A stretch of 44,914 nucleotides of DNA from an uncultured Megasphaera sp. (GTDB taxonomy: Bacteria; Bacillota; Negativicutes; Veillonellales; Megasphaeraceae), in NCBI GenBank assembly GCA_934202965.1, contig CAKPYN010000020.1, positions 1 through 44,914 on the forward strand, written 5' to 3'. Positions within the stretch are counted from its first letter, which is position 1; each line of letters begins with the position of its first letter. Positions 34,893 to 41,953 of the stretch are shown here, in pieces. The notes beneath the pieces are model-generated. The model made no database searches, was not told where the DNA came from, and saw only the letters and a list, made by a program, of their open reading frames with translations. Position numbers and translations under genes: made by a program.

Positions 34893-36273
34893 ATGATAAA
34901 TGTATTACATGAAGCAGAAATGAAAACAGTAGAACTGTTGGTTGATCATATTTTGGATGAAAAAGATTTAGCTGAACGACAAAAAACGTTATTGCGGCTG
35001 ACCGATGTCATGGAAAAATATTTCGGCAGTTTATTTGAAAAACAGTCCTTTGATGATGCACGCCGCTTGATTACCTCCAATGGCAAATGGCTGCATTTCT
35101 TAAACAGAGCGTTGAATGAATTGGATCGCAATGTCGTAAAACGGGCCGTCATGGATTTGGGATTTGAAGCTGGTTTCTTTGGCTTGAATACGCGTAACGC
35201 AGCAAAAAAGAAATATGGTTGCAACATTCCCTGGGCGATTTTATTTGACCCGACGAGCGCCTGCAATCTGCATTGCATTGGCTGCTGAATATGGTCATAC
35301 TATGAATTTGAGCTATGACATCATGAATAAGATTGTTACAGAAGGAAAAGAACTGGGCGTTCATTTTTATTTGCTGACCGGTGGCGAACCGCTGGTTCGT
35401 AAAGCAGATGTCTTGCGTCTTTGCGAAGAACATAAAGACTGCGAATTCCATGCGTTTACGAATGGCACACTCGTTGATGAACAATTCTGCAAAAACATGC
35501 AGCGTGTCGGCAACTTGAGTCTGTCTCTCAGCTTGGAAGGCTTTGAAGAAGTCAACGACAGCCGCCGCGGCAAAGGGGACTTCCAGAAAGTTATGCATGC
35601 CATGGATTTACTGCGTGAACATGGCTTGGTATTTGGTACATCCATTTGCTACACCAGCAAAAACATTGACACCGTTACATCGGATAAATTCTTGGATATG
35701 ATTATCAGCAAAGGCGCATGGTACACATGGTACTTCCATTACATGCCGGTTGGCAATGATGCTTCTGTTGATTTACTGCCGACAAAAGAACAGCGTGAAT
35801 ACATGATTCGCCGTGTTCGTGAAATTCGTTCCGAAGAAGGCGGCAAACCTATCTTTGCCATGGACTTCCAAAACGATGGTCAGTTCGTTGGCGGTTGCGT
35901 AGCCGGTGGCCGTAACTACTGTCATATTAATCCGAATGGCGACGTTGAACCGTGCGTATTTATTCATTACTCCAGTGCCAACATCAAAGAAAAGAGCCTG
36001 CTTGAATGCTTGCAGCAGCCGTTGTTCAAAGAATATGGCCGTCAGCAGCCGTTCAATAAAAATCAGCTTCAGCCTTGCCCGATGTTGGAAAACCCGCAGT
36101 ACTTGGTAAAAATGGTTCATAAAAGCGGTGCGCATTCGACGGATATGCAGTCACCGGAATCGGTAGAACATCTTTGCGGAAAATGTGTTGAATATGCCAA
36201 ACAATGGGCTCCGACAGCCAAGAGCGAATGGCAGCGACTGGAAAAAGAAGGAGAAACTAAAAATAATAAATAA
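34893..36273 (+). pseudogene. Radical SAM/SPASM protein, frameshifted after the FeS motif
   Basis: The frame from ATG 34893 (AAGGAGA upstream) runs 131 codons to a TGA at 35286, ending ACNLHCIGC, the complete C-x3-C-x2-C motif. The protein continues at once in another frame from 35286 to 36273 (AAEYGHTMNLSYDIMNK, LTGGEPLVR), with cysteines near the end resembling a SPASM domain. Relatives read CxGCWAAEYGH here. Adding one more copy of GGCTGCTG, already present once at 35280-35287, restores exactly WAAEYGH and a 462-residue protein. The likely cause is loss of one 8-bp tandem copy, or a sequence error. The substrate is unknown; cfa follows, so lipid modification is a possibility. Confidence 0.86.
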
Positions 36274-36278
36274 TCATG

Positions 36279-36306
36279 TTTGTCTTTCTAAAAAAGGAAG
36301 ACAAAG
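36279..36306. repeat. Hairpin upstream of cfa
   Basis: TTTGTCTTTC pairs with GGAAGACAAA around an A-rich loop. No T-run follows directly, so its role is unclear. No confident cfa promoter was found in the remaining 70 bases. Confidence 0.35.
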
Positions 36307-36375
36307 TACTCCTATTTCTCTTGCAGTTTTTTGTGGTAAGAGTAAACTAATATATCATGAAAGGAGAGAAAAAGA

Positions 36376-37542
36376 ATGCATATTTTAGATACCTTTTTCG
36401 TGCATTATTTAAGTCAGTTTGATAAGTATTGTTTTACCGTTGTTTTACATGATAAAACCTATACGATTGGGGAAGGGACACCGGCTTTTACGATTACGGT
36501 GCATAAGGATATTCCAAAAAAGGAATTGATGCGTTCTACGTCATTAGCATTAGGTGAAGCCTACATGCGTAAAGATATTACCATTGAAGGCGATTTATTT
36601 ACGGCATTACAGTGCTTTTTATCCCAGCAAAACAACTTCTCGACAGACCGCTCTGCTTTAAAACGGCTGTTGTTCCCGTCAGAATCCAAACAGGCTCAGA
36701 AAAAACAAGTATCGTCCCATTATGATTTGGGCAATGATTTCTATTCGATGTGGCTCGATCCGACGATGAGTTATTCCTGCGCTTATTTCAAAAAGGATAC
36801 GGATACGCTGGAAGAAGCACAGCATAATAAAGTACACTATATCTTGGAAAAACTTCATTTACAAAAAGGAATGACCTTGTTGGATATCGGCTGCGGCTGG
36901 GGGTACCTTTTGATTGAAGCAGCTCAAAAATATGATATTACCGGTTATGGTTGCACGCTAAGTAAGGAACAATGGAAAAAAGGCCAAGAACGGATTGAAA
37001 AATTGGGATTGCAGGATAAAGTCCATATCGACTTGATCGATTACCGGGATTTGCTGGATAAAGATATGCAGTTCGACCGTATCGTCAGTGTCGGCATGCT
37101 GGAACATGTCGGCCGTTCCAATTATCCTCTTTATATGGAAGATGCAAGCCGGCTGTTGAAAGACGGCGGTATGTTCCTTCTTCATTACATTAGCGGTCAC
37201 GATGAAAAAATCGATAATCCGTGGATGCGTAAATATATTTTCCCAGGCGGAACCTTGCCATCCCTGCGTGAAATCATTAGCTTGGCCTATGACGATGATT
37301 TCCAAGTCATCGATGTAGAAAGCCTGCGCCGTCATTATTACAAGACCCTCATGTGTTGGTATCATAATTTTGAACCAGTACGCGACAAGGTATTGGAAAT
37401 GAAAGGCGAAGAATTTGTTCGTATGTGGGAATTATATTTATTAGGTTGTGCCGTATCGTTCTTTATTGGCAATATTGATATTCATCAAGTACTGATGACC
37501 AAAGGCACAAAAAATGATCTACCAATGACACGTTGGTATTAA
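36376..37542 (+). CDS. cfa: Cyclopropane-fatty-acyl-phospholipid synthase
   Basis: A 388-residue S-adenosylmethionine-dependent enzyme that methylenates double bonds of membrane phospholipid chains. SSHYDLGNDFY and MSYSCAYF (substrate side), LLDIGCGWGYL (AdoMet site, about residues 172-182), GMLEHVGR and LHYISGH are family motifs in the right order. AAGGAGAG precedes the ATG. It follows the broken radical SAM gene, and an insertion sequence lies 13 bases after its stop, apparently splitting its terminator. Confidence 0.95.
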   Translation: MHILDTFFVHYLSQFDKYCFTVVLHDKTYTIGEGTPAFTITVHKDIPKKELMRSTSLALGEAYMRKDITIEGDLFTALQCFLSQQNNFSTDRSALKRLLFPSESKQAQKKQVSSHYDLGNDFYSMWLDPTMSYSCAYFKKDTDTLEEAQHNKVHYILEKLHLQKGMTLLDIGCGWGYLLIEAAQKYDITGYGCTLSKEQWKKGQERIEKLGLQDKVHIDLIDYRDLLDKDMQFDRIVSVGMLEHVGRSNYPLYMEDASRLLKDGGMFLLHYISGHDEKIDNPWMRKYIFPGGTLPSLREIISLAYDDDFQVIDVESLRRHYYKTLMCWYHNFEPVRDKVLEMKGEEFVRMWELYLLGCAVSFFIGNIDIHQVLMTKGTKNDLPMTRWY

Positions 37543-37563
37543 TATAGATATTCATCTTTAATG

Positions 37564-37606
37564 CGGGCAGGATACTCCGACCTATTAGGTCGGAGTATCC
37601 TGCCCG
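37564..37606. repeat. Perfect palindrome in the IS left end
   Basis: Two 20-base arms that are exact reverse complements with ATT between them. Copies 1 and 3 have the same outer and inner arms but a mismatched middle of seven bases. Confidence 0.9.
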
Positions 37607-37703
37607 TTTCACCTCACTTTCTTAAAGCGCTAGAATTTCAACAAAATATACGATATAACATTTTTGATGAAAGTAATATAACTTTAGAAGGGCAGGTGAG
37701 AAA

Positions 37704-38930
37704 ATGTCCAATCTAACCAAAACTATAAAACTTCGTATCAATGTTTCTCCAGAACAGGAACTCCTACTTCAACAGATGACTGAACAGTATCGTCAGGCTT
37801 GTAACTTTGTATCAGAGCATATTTTCGACAATCAGTTTAACTTGACGTATCAAAGCCTTAACAAAGAATTGTACAGCGACCTTCGTGATTACTTTTGGTT
37901 AAAGTCACAGCTAGCACAGTCTGCAATCAAGACGGCTATCGCCCGTTATAAAACGGTTAAACAGCAGCTTTTTCAAAATCCGTATAAATACAAAGACGAA
38001 AAAGATAACTGGAACTATAGTACCAAAACACTTGAATGGCTTTGGAAACCTGTATTTTTCAGCCGTCCGCAAGCTGATTTGGTTCGTAACCGCGACTACA
38101 GCTTCGTTGATAACGGACAAACTCTATCCATCAATACACTTGGCAATCGAACGAAATGCACATTTCGAGGTGAGCATTTCGCCGAATATCTTGACGGTTC
38201 GTGGAGCCTTGGCACGGCAAAACTAGTTGAACTCAAAGGAGTATGGTATCTGCATATTCCTGTTACTAAGGCTGTCGAAGAGTTTCAGAAAGAGAACGTT
38301 CGACATGTTGTAGGAGTCGACCGTGGCTTGCGATTTCTGACAGTAAGCTATGACGAACAGGATAAAACTGAATTTATTTCTGGACGAAAAATTGTCACAA
38401 AACGGCATAAATTCCAAGAAGTTCGTCGCCAGCTTCAATCCAAAGGCACGAAGTCAGCAAAGCGTAAACTAAAAGCTGTTTCAGGACGAGAGAACCGTTG
38501 GATGTCTGATATAAACCATCAGATTTCTAAGACACTCATCCAGAAATACGGTAAAGATACGCTTTTCGTACTTGAAGATTTAACAGGCGTTAGTTTCGAG
38601 GAATCGAATCTATCCAGAACTGCAAAACAGAAATACGATCTGCAAAGCTGGGCATTTTACCAATTAGAACAATTTCTAACTTACAAAGCTCACGAAAATC
38701 GTTCAGAAGTACTGAAAGTTTCAGCTAAATATACTTCTCAGCGTTGTCCAAAGTGCGGAACTATCCACAACGGAAACCGTGACCATCACAGACATTTGTA
38801 TCGTTGTCAGTGCGGTTATAGTTCCAATGACGATCGTATCGGAGCTATGAACATTCAGCTTCTTGGTACGATGTGGATTTCTGGGGACAATCATCCTCGG
38901 TATGAAAGAATACCAACTACCTCGGAGTAA
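37704..38930 (+). CDS. tnpB: RNA-guided nuclease TnpB (IS605 OrfB)
   Basis: A 408-residue protein with all catalytic parts: RuvC-I Asp206 in VVGVDRGLRF, RuvC-II Glu291 in FVLEDLTG, zinc ribbon Cys348/351/368/370 (CPKC and CQC), and RuvC-III aspartate in NDDRIGAMNI (about 376-377). TnpB proteins cut DNA next to a short target-adjacent motif, guided by an RNA from the right end of their own element, which favours retention of the insertion. The gene appears intact, without stops or frameshifts. GGCAGGTGA precedes the ATG. Confidence 0.95.
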   Translation: MSNLTKTIKLRINVSPEQELLLQQMTEQYRQACNFVSEHIFDNQFNLTYQSLNKELYSDLRDYFWLKSQLAQSAIKTAIARYKTVKQQLFQNPYKYKDEKDNWNYSTKTLEWLWKPVFFSRPQADLVRNRDYSFVDNGQTLSINTLGNRTKCTFRGEHFAEYLDGSWSLGTAKLVELKGVWYLHIPVTKAVEEFQKENVRHVVGVDRGLRFLTVSYDEQDKTEFISGRKIVTKRHKFQEVRRQLQSKGTKSAKRKLKAVSGRENRWMSDINHQISKTLIQKYGKDTLFVLEDLTGVSFEESNLSRTAKQKYDLQSWAFYQLEQFLTYKAHENRSEVLKVSAKYTSQRCPKCGTIHNGNRDHHRHLYRCQCGYSSNDDRIGAMNIQLLGTMWISGDNHPRYERIPTTSE

Positions 38931-39056
38931 ACTCCTTGGTAAAACGGGCATCGTCAACTGTCCGATGATGTAGGCGGAATTAGGAAGATGACAATCGCTA
39001 ATACCTATGTAACTCCGACTTACAAGCTCCCACTTCTAGAAGTGGGAGTGGTTGAC
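38850..39056 (+). ncRNA. Probable omega/reRNA scaffold of TnpB
   Basis: In characterised TnpB elements the guide RNA covers the 3' end of tnpB and the right end, with the guide being the flanking DNA. Here 38931-39056 can fold into several stems (CATCG/CGATG, ATTAG/CTAAT, and the 22-base palindrome at 39027-39048). The predicted guide starts at 39057 (ACGAATACATGCGTACGCGT). The 5' end is a guess. Confidence 0.6.
39027..39048. repeat. IS right-end hairpin
   Basis: CTCCCACTTCT and AGAAGTGGGAG are exact reverse complements, eight bases inside the right boundary. Hairpins of this type are the recognition elements of the Y1 transposase and the last stem of the guide RNA. Confidence 0.85.
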
Positions 39057-39092
39057 ACGAATACATGCGTACGCGTATGAAGAGTTTTTTTG
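39057..39092 (+). terminator. Right half of a terminator interrupted by the IS
   Basis: CGTATGAA then GAG and T7 (ending 39092). Its partner TTCATACG is created only when the IS is removed (TTCAT at 37551-37555 plus ACG at 39057-39059). This is probably the former cfa terminator. A weak GCGTACGC palindrome remains in the loop. Confidence 0.6.
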
Positions 39093-39165
39093 TATCGCTG
39101 GTATAGAAATCATCAGTTTATATGTATATGCTATCTATTAGTGACTATGTATGCTGTTTAGGAAT

Positions 39166-39194
39166 TTGTTATATAGCGATGAGTATGGTATGCT
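39166..39194 (+). promoter_or_regulatory. Promoter of the pantothenate unit
   Basis: -35 TTGTTA (39166-39171), 17-base spacer, -10 TATGCT (39189-39194) with TG one base upstream of the -10 (extended -10). Confidence 0.65.
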
Positions 39195-39200
39195 AATGCT

Positions 39201-39374
39201 AACGTAAGGCAATATGGATGGAATCCGTATACGATCTATACCTAATACGTTGCCGTACGTGAATTTAATTTATTTTATAGCATATCGCTTGGATCGAAAG
39301 ACCGGGACGAATTCTTGTAAACGTACATGTTGCGCATTTCCCCGGGGGAGTGCGCTTTTTTTAGGAGTTAGTGT
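39201..39374 (+). promoter_or_regulatory. Structured leader with attenuator before the DUF2520-panB genes
   Basis: A leader of about 170 bases. ACGTAAGGCAA (39202-39212) pairs with TTGCCGTACGT (39250-39260), enclosing TATGGAT/ATCCGTA (39213-39229). GTACGT (39255-39260) can instead pair with ACGTAC (39321-39326). A terminator ends 12 bases before the start codon. This suggests transcription attenuation by a riboswitch or similar element; identity with the known pan motif is untested. Confidence 0.55.
39332..39362 (+). terminator. Leader terminator immediately upstream of the DUF2520 gene
   Basis: GCGCA and TCCCC pair with GGGGA and TGCGC, then T7. It lies directly before the AGGAG ribosome site at 39363, so it controls entry into the genes rather than ending an upstream gene. 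Confidence 0.85.
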
Positions 39375-40277
39375 ATGCGTATAGGTATTATCGGCGCCGG
39401 CAGAGTCGGCGCTTCTTTTGTATTCGCATTACCCGGACAGGTCGTTGGCATTACCGGCTCGACAGCCCAAAAAACAAAAGCACAGGCAGACCAATACGGT
39501 GTGACACCGTACATACATGGCGAAGAGTTGCTTCTTGCGTGTGATGTCGTTTTGCTTCTTGTCCGAGATGATGCATTACAGCCTGTCAGTCAATCGTTGG
39601 CCGACAAGCTGGCTCATCGGAAAGACGTCGTTTTTTCGACACACACGGTGCTGCATGGAAGCGGTGCCGCCGATGTATCGGTGCTGCAACCGTTGGCTGC
39701 GTTGGGAATCCATACAGGCAGTCTGCATCCGCTGCAAAGTTTTCCTGCGCCATCCGCAACGGCATTACAGCATATTTATATGGCCGTAGACGGCGACGAC
39801 ACAGCGTTTTCGCAGGCAAAGGAAATTGCATCTATGCTGCACAGCCATTCCTTTTATGTACCGGCCGATGAACGGGCGTTGTATCACGGAGCAGCTTGTT
39901 TTTGCTCCAACTATGTCGTCACGGCCGTCGCTGCGGCACAGGCATTGATGAGTCGTTGGACCGATACGCCGGAAGATGCCGGAAAGGCGTTACTGCCGCT
40001 GTTTATGGGAACAGCCGGCAACATTCAATCGCAGTCATTCGTGCGAAATGCCCTGACCGGCCCGATTGCCCGCGGTGATATCGGAACCGTACAAAAGCAT
40101 TTGGCCTGCATGCCCCAGCCTTTTCATGATGCCTATACAGCATTTGGCATACTCACGGCCCAAATGGCACTGGCAAATCAAACGATTACAACGAATCAGT
40201 ATCAGCAATTGATACATATCCTTGCGGTGGCAGAAGGAGAAAAGCATGAACAAAAAAGTAACAACCCTGACGATTAA
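39375..40277 (+). CDS. Rossmann/DUF2520 dehydrogenase, probable ketopantoate reductase
   Basis: A 300-residue protein with an N-terminal NAD(P)-binding motif GIIGAGRVGASF (residues about 3-14) and a C-terminal helical DUF2520 domain (about 145-285; SLHPLQSF precedes it). It overlaps panB, which makes ketopantoate, and no panE is present in the window. The simplest reading is that it reduces ketopantoate to pantoate, like the alternative reductase described as PanG; this is an inference from context. The ATG follows AGGAG by seven bases. panC and panD are not in the window. Confidence 0.75.
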   Translation: MRIGIIGAGRVGASFVFALPGQVVGITGSTAQKTKAQADQYGVTPYIHGEELLLACDVVLLLVRDDALQPVSQSLADKLAHRKDVVFSTHTVLHGSGAADVSVLQPLAALGIHTGSLHPLQSFPAPSATALQHIYMAVDGDDTAFSQAKEIASMLHSHSFYVPADERALYHGAACFCSNYVVTAVAAAQALMSRWTDTPEDAGKALLPLFMGTAGNIQSQSFVRNALTGPIARGDIGTVQKHLACMPQPFHDAYTAFGILTAQMALANQTITTNQYQQLIHILAVAEGEKHEQKSNNPDD

Positions 40278-41091
40278 GGACATGAAACAACAGAAAAAGC
40301 CTATTTCTATGATTACGGCGTATGATTATGTCATGGCGCAGAACGTTGATGAAGCAGGTATTGACATGATTTTGGTAGGCGATTCCTTGGGAAATGTCGT
40401 CATGGGCTATTCTTCGACCCTGCCGGTTACGATGGAAGATATGATTCATCATACGGCATGCGTGACACGCGGTGTCAGCCGGGCGTTGGTCGTAGGGGAT
40501 CTGCCTTTCATGAGCTATCAAGAAAGCACAGAACAAGCTCTTCATAATGCAGGCCGGCTGATGAAAGAAGGCGGCTGTGATGCCGTCAAATTAGAAGGGG
40601 GCGCGCGGGTTTGCGAAGCCGTCTATAAAATGACCGAAGCCGGCATTCCTGTTGTCGGCCATTTGGGATTGACACCTCAGTCGGTTCATCAATTCGGCGG
40701 CTTTAAAGTACAAGGAAAAAATATCGAAAAAGCGCGTCAACTGATAGAAGATGCCAAAGCCTTGGAAGAAGCCGGTGCTTTTGCAGTCGTATTGGAATGC
40801 GTACCGGCTGATTTGTCTGCTGAAATTACCAAACAGCTCCATACAGCCGCAACCATTGGCATTGGTGCCAGCAATCAGTGCGACGGCCAAGTTTTGGTCT
40901 GCACAGACTTGCTGGGCATGAGCGGTGGTTTTCGCCCGAAATTTGCCAAATCCTATGCCGATTTGCACAGAACCATCGTCGGTGCCGTGCAGTCCTATAT
41001 TCAGGACGTACAGAACCGCGAATTCCCGGCTAAAGAACACACCTTTTCCATTGATCCCGATGTTATGAAAGCTCTTCATGAAAATAAATAA
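40246..41091 (+). CDS. panB: 3-methyl-2-oxobutanoate hydroxymethyltransferase
   Basis: A 281-residue TIM-barrel enzyme that adds a one-carbon group from methylenetetrahydrofolate to ketoisovalerate, making ketopantoate for pantothenate and coenzyme A. MITAYDYVMAQNVDEAGID, LVGDSLGNVVMGY, VKLEGG and GHLGLTPQSVHQFGG are the family blocks. ATG 40246 is chosen for AAGGAG just upstream; it lies 32 bases inside the preceding gene. A terminator follows. Confidence 0.96.
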   Translation: MNKKVTTLTIKDMKQQKKPISMITAYDYVMAQNVDEAGIDMILVGDSLGNVVMGYSSTLPVTMEDMIHHTACVTRGVSRALVVGDLPFMSYQESTEQALHNAGRLMKEGGCDAVKLEGGARVCEAVYKMTEAGIPVVGHLGLTPQSVHQFGGFKVQGKNIEKARQLIEDAKALEEAGAFAVVLECVPADLSAEITKQLHTAATIGIGASNQCDGQVLVCTDLLGMSGGFRPKFAKSYADLHRTIVGAVQSYIQDVQNREFPAKEHTFSIDPDVMKALHENK

Positions 41092-41096
41092 TACAT

Positions 41097-41157
41097 AAAA
41101 AACACGGTACATGCCTGCTGATGCGGTGGATGTACCGTGCTTTTGTTTTTTTTTTAT
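41097..41157 (+). terminator. panB terminator
   Basis: CACGGTACAT pairs with ATGTACCGTG around a 15-base loop, followed by a long T-rich run. Confidence 0.92.
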
Positions 41158-41220
41158 TTTTAGGGTGTAATTGTTTTTTCTAATAAATGTATTTTTTTAC
41201 ATATGCTAATGTACTTTTTT

Positions 41221-41440
41221 CTTTTTGCGCGGACAAAAAGAAAAAGTACCAAAAAAGAAAAATCCGCCGACCAGAACTCCCGCTCCCTTGCCAGCCAAAG
41301 GGCTTACTAAACGGTTGTAAGCTCGACGGGGCGGTGGAGCGCTGCGAAAGAAGTCACATTCCTCCCAGCAGCACAACCGTTTTTAACGTAAGCCCTTCGT
41401 CTGTCATGCTGACGCAACGGTCGCTCCCGTAATGGTCGGT
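41221..41440 (-). repeat. Structured repeat element, copy R (minus strand)
   Basis: Read on the minus strand: CCGACC (41439-41434) with CATTACGG, a small hairpin, a long hairpin (arms 41395-41373 and 41318-41300) with the conserved one-sided bulge GTTAAAAA opposite TTTA, then GGGAGTTCTGG and GGTCGG (41272-41267) closing the first helix, and a final hairpin CTTTTTG/CAAAAAG (41240-41221). The same layout occurs in copy F with different paired bases. No credible gene overlaps it. Confidence 0.7.
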
Positions 41441-41682
41441 GTCGTTCGTCATGTAAGATAGATTTCGCTTGGTTGCCGTAAAAACAACATCTGTCAAGAA
41501 ACACCGACAGCAAACATAGGCTCATCTATGCTAATGCAGTAAAGTACTATCACTTCATCATGCATGATAATTACAGAAAAATAAAACATACAAAAATATT
41601 ACTAGCATACATAAGTAAAGAATTGAATAATAAATGTTTTCTAACATATCCTTATCCGTAATTGTTCGCATTTGTCTGCAAA

Positions 41683-41876
41683 CCGCCCATTACGGAAATG
41701 ACTGGTTGTGTGGCGAAAGCCGCACAATGAGAATAGATGGCATTGCGTTAAAAATGGGCGTTTGTTTGAGCGTAGCGAGTTTCGCCCATTTAGCAATGAC
41801 AGCTATTCTCAAAGGAATGGGAGTTCTGGGCGGCCGCCTTTTTCTTGATTCGTTCTTTTTCGGCGGCACGAAAAAG
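41683..41876 (+). repeat. Structured repeat element, copy F (plus strand)
   Basis: CCGCCC (41683-41688) pairs with GGGCGG (41828-41833). Inside are a 9-bp hairpin with a GAAA tetraloop (41706-41727), a long hairpin with arms 41728-41760 and 41783-41811, and the box GGGAGTTCTGG. A final hairpin CTTTTTCG/CGAAAAAG is at 41855-41876. It may be a structured RNA or a folded-DNA repeat. Another small hairpin (41892-41914) follows. The 240 bases between the two copies are AT-rich and hold nothing recognisable. Confidence 0.7.
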
Positions 41877-41953
41877 AATGAATATACAGGAGTGCAGAGA
41901 CTTTGTCTTTGCACGTTTGCCCGTCTTTGCCCGTTCGTCGGCACGAATCCCCT

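Larger units (their letters stand above)
37556..39056 (+). mobile_element. Complete IS200/IS605-type TnpB-only element, copy 2
   Basis: A 1501-bp element with a left-end palindrome (37564-37606), one gene (tnpB) and a right-end hairpin (39027-39048). No tnpA Y1 transposase is present, so it needs one supplied in trans. The left boundary follows TTCAT (37551-37555) and the right boundary precedes ACGAATAC. Joining the flanks rebuilds TTCATACG...CGTATGAA with a T7 tail, a terminator stem, which supports these exact edges and shows no target duplication, as known for this family. Confidence 0.9.

Noticed and set aside
35286..35288. TGA as a selenocysteine codon after the radical SAM cysteines
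   Set aside because: Reading through gives only nine more codons before another stop, while the true continuation is in a different frame; the 8-bp loss explains both.
41187..41432. Open frame of 81 codons in the repeat region
   Set aside because: It lies across the structured repeat copy R, has low-complexity Lys/Arg content, and shows no ribosome site.
41221..41876. Retron or group II intron
   Set aside because: Structured RNA-like sequence is present, but there is no reverse transcriptase nearby and no intron domain V-like hairpin that I can identify.
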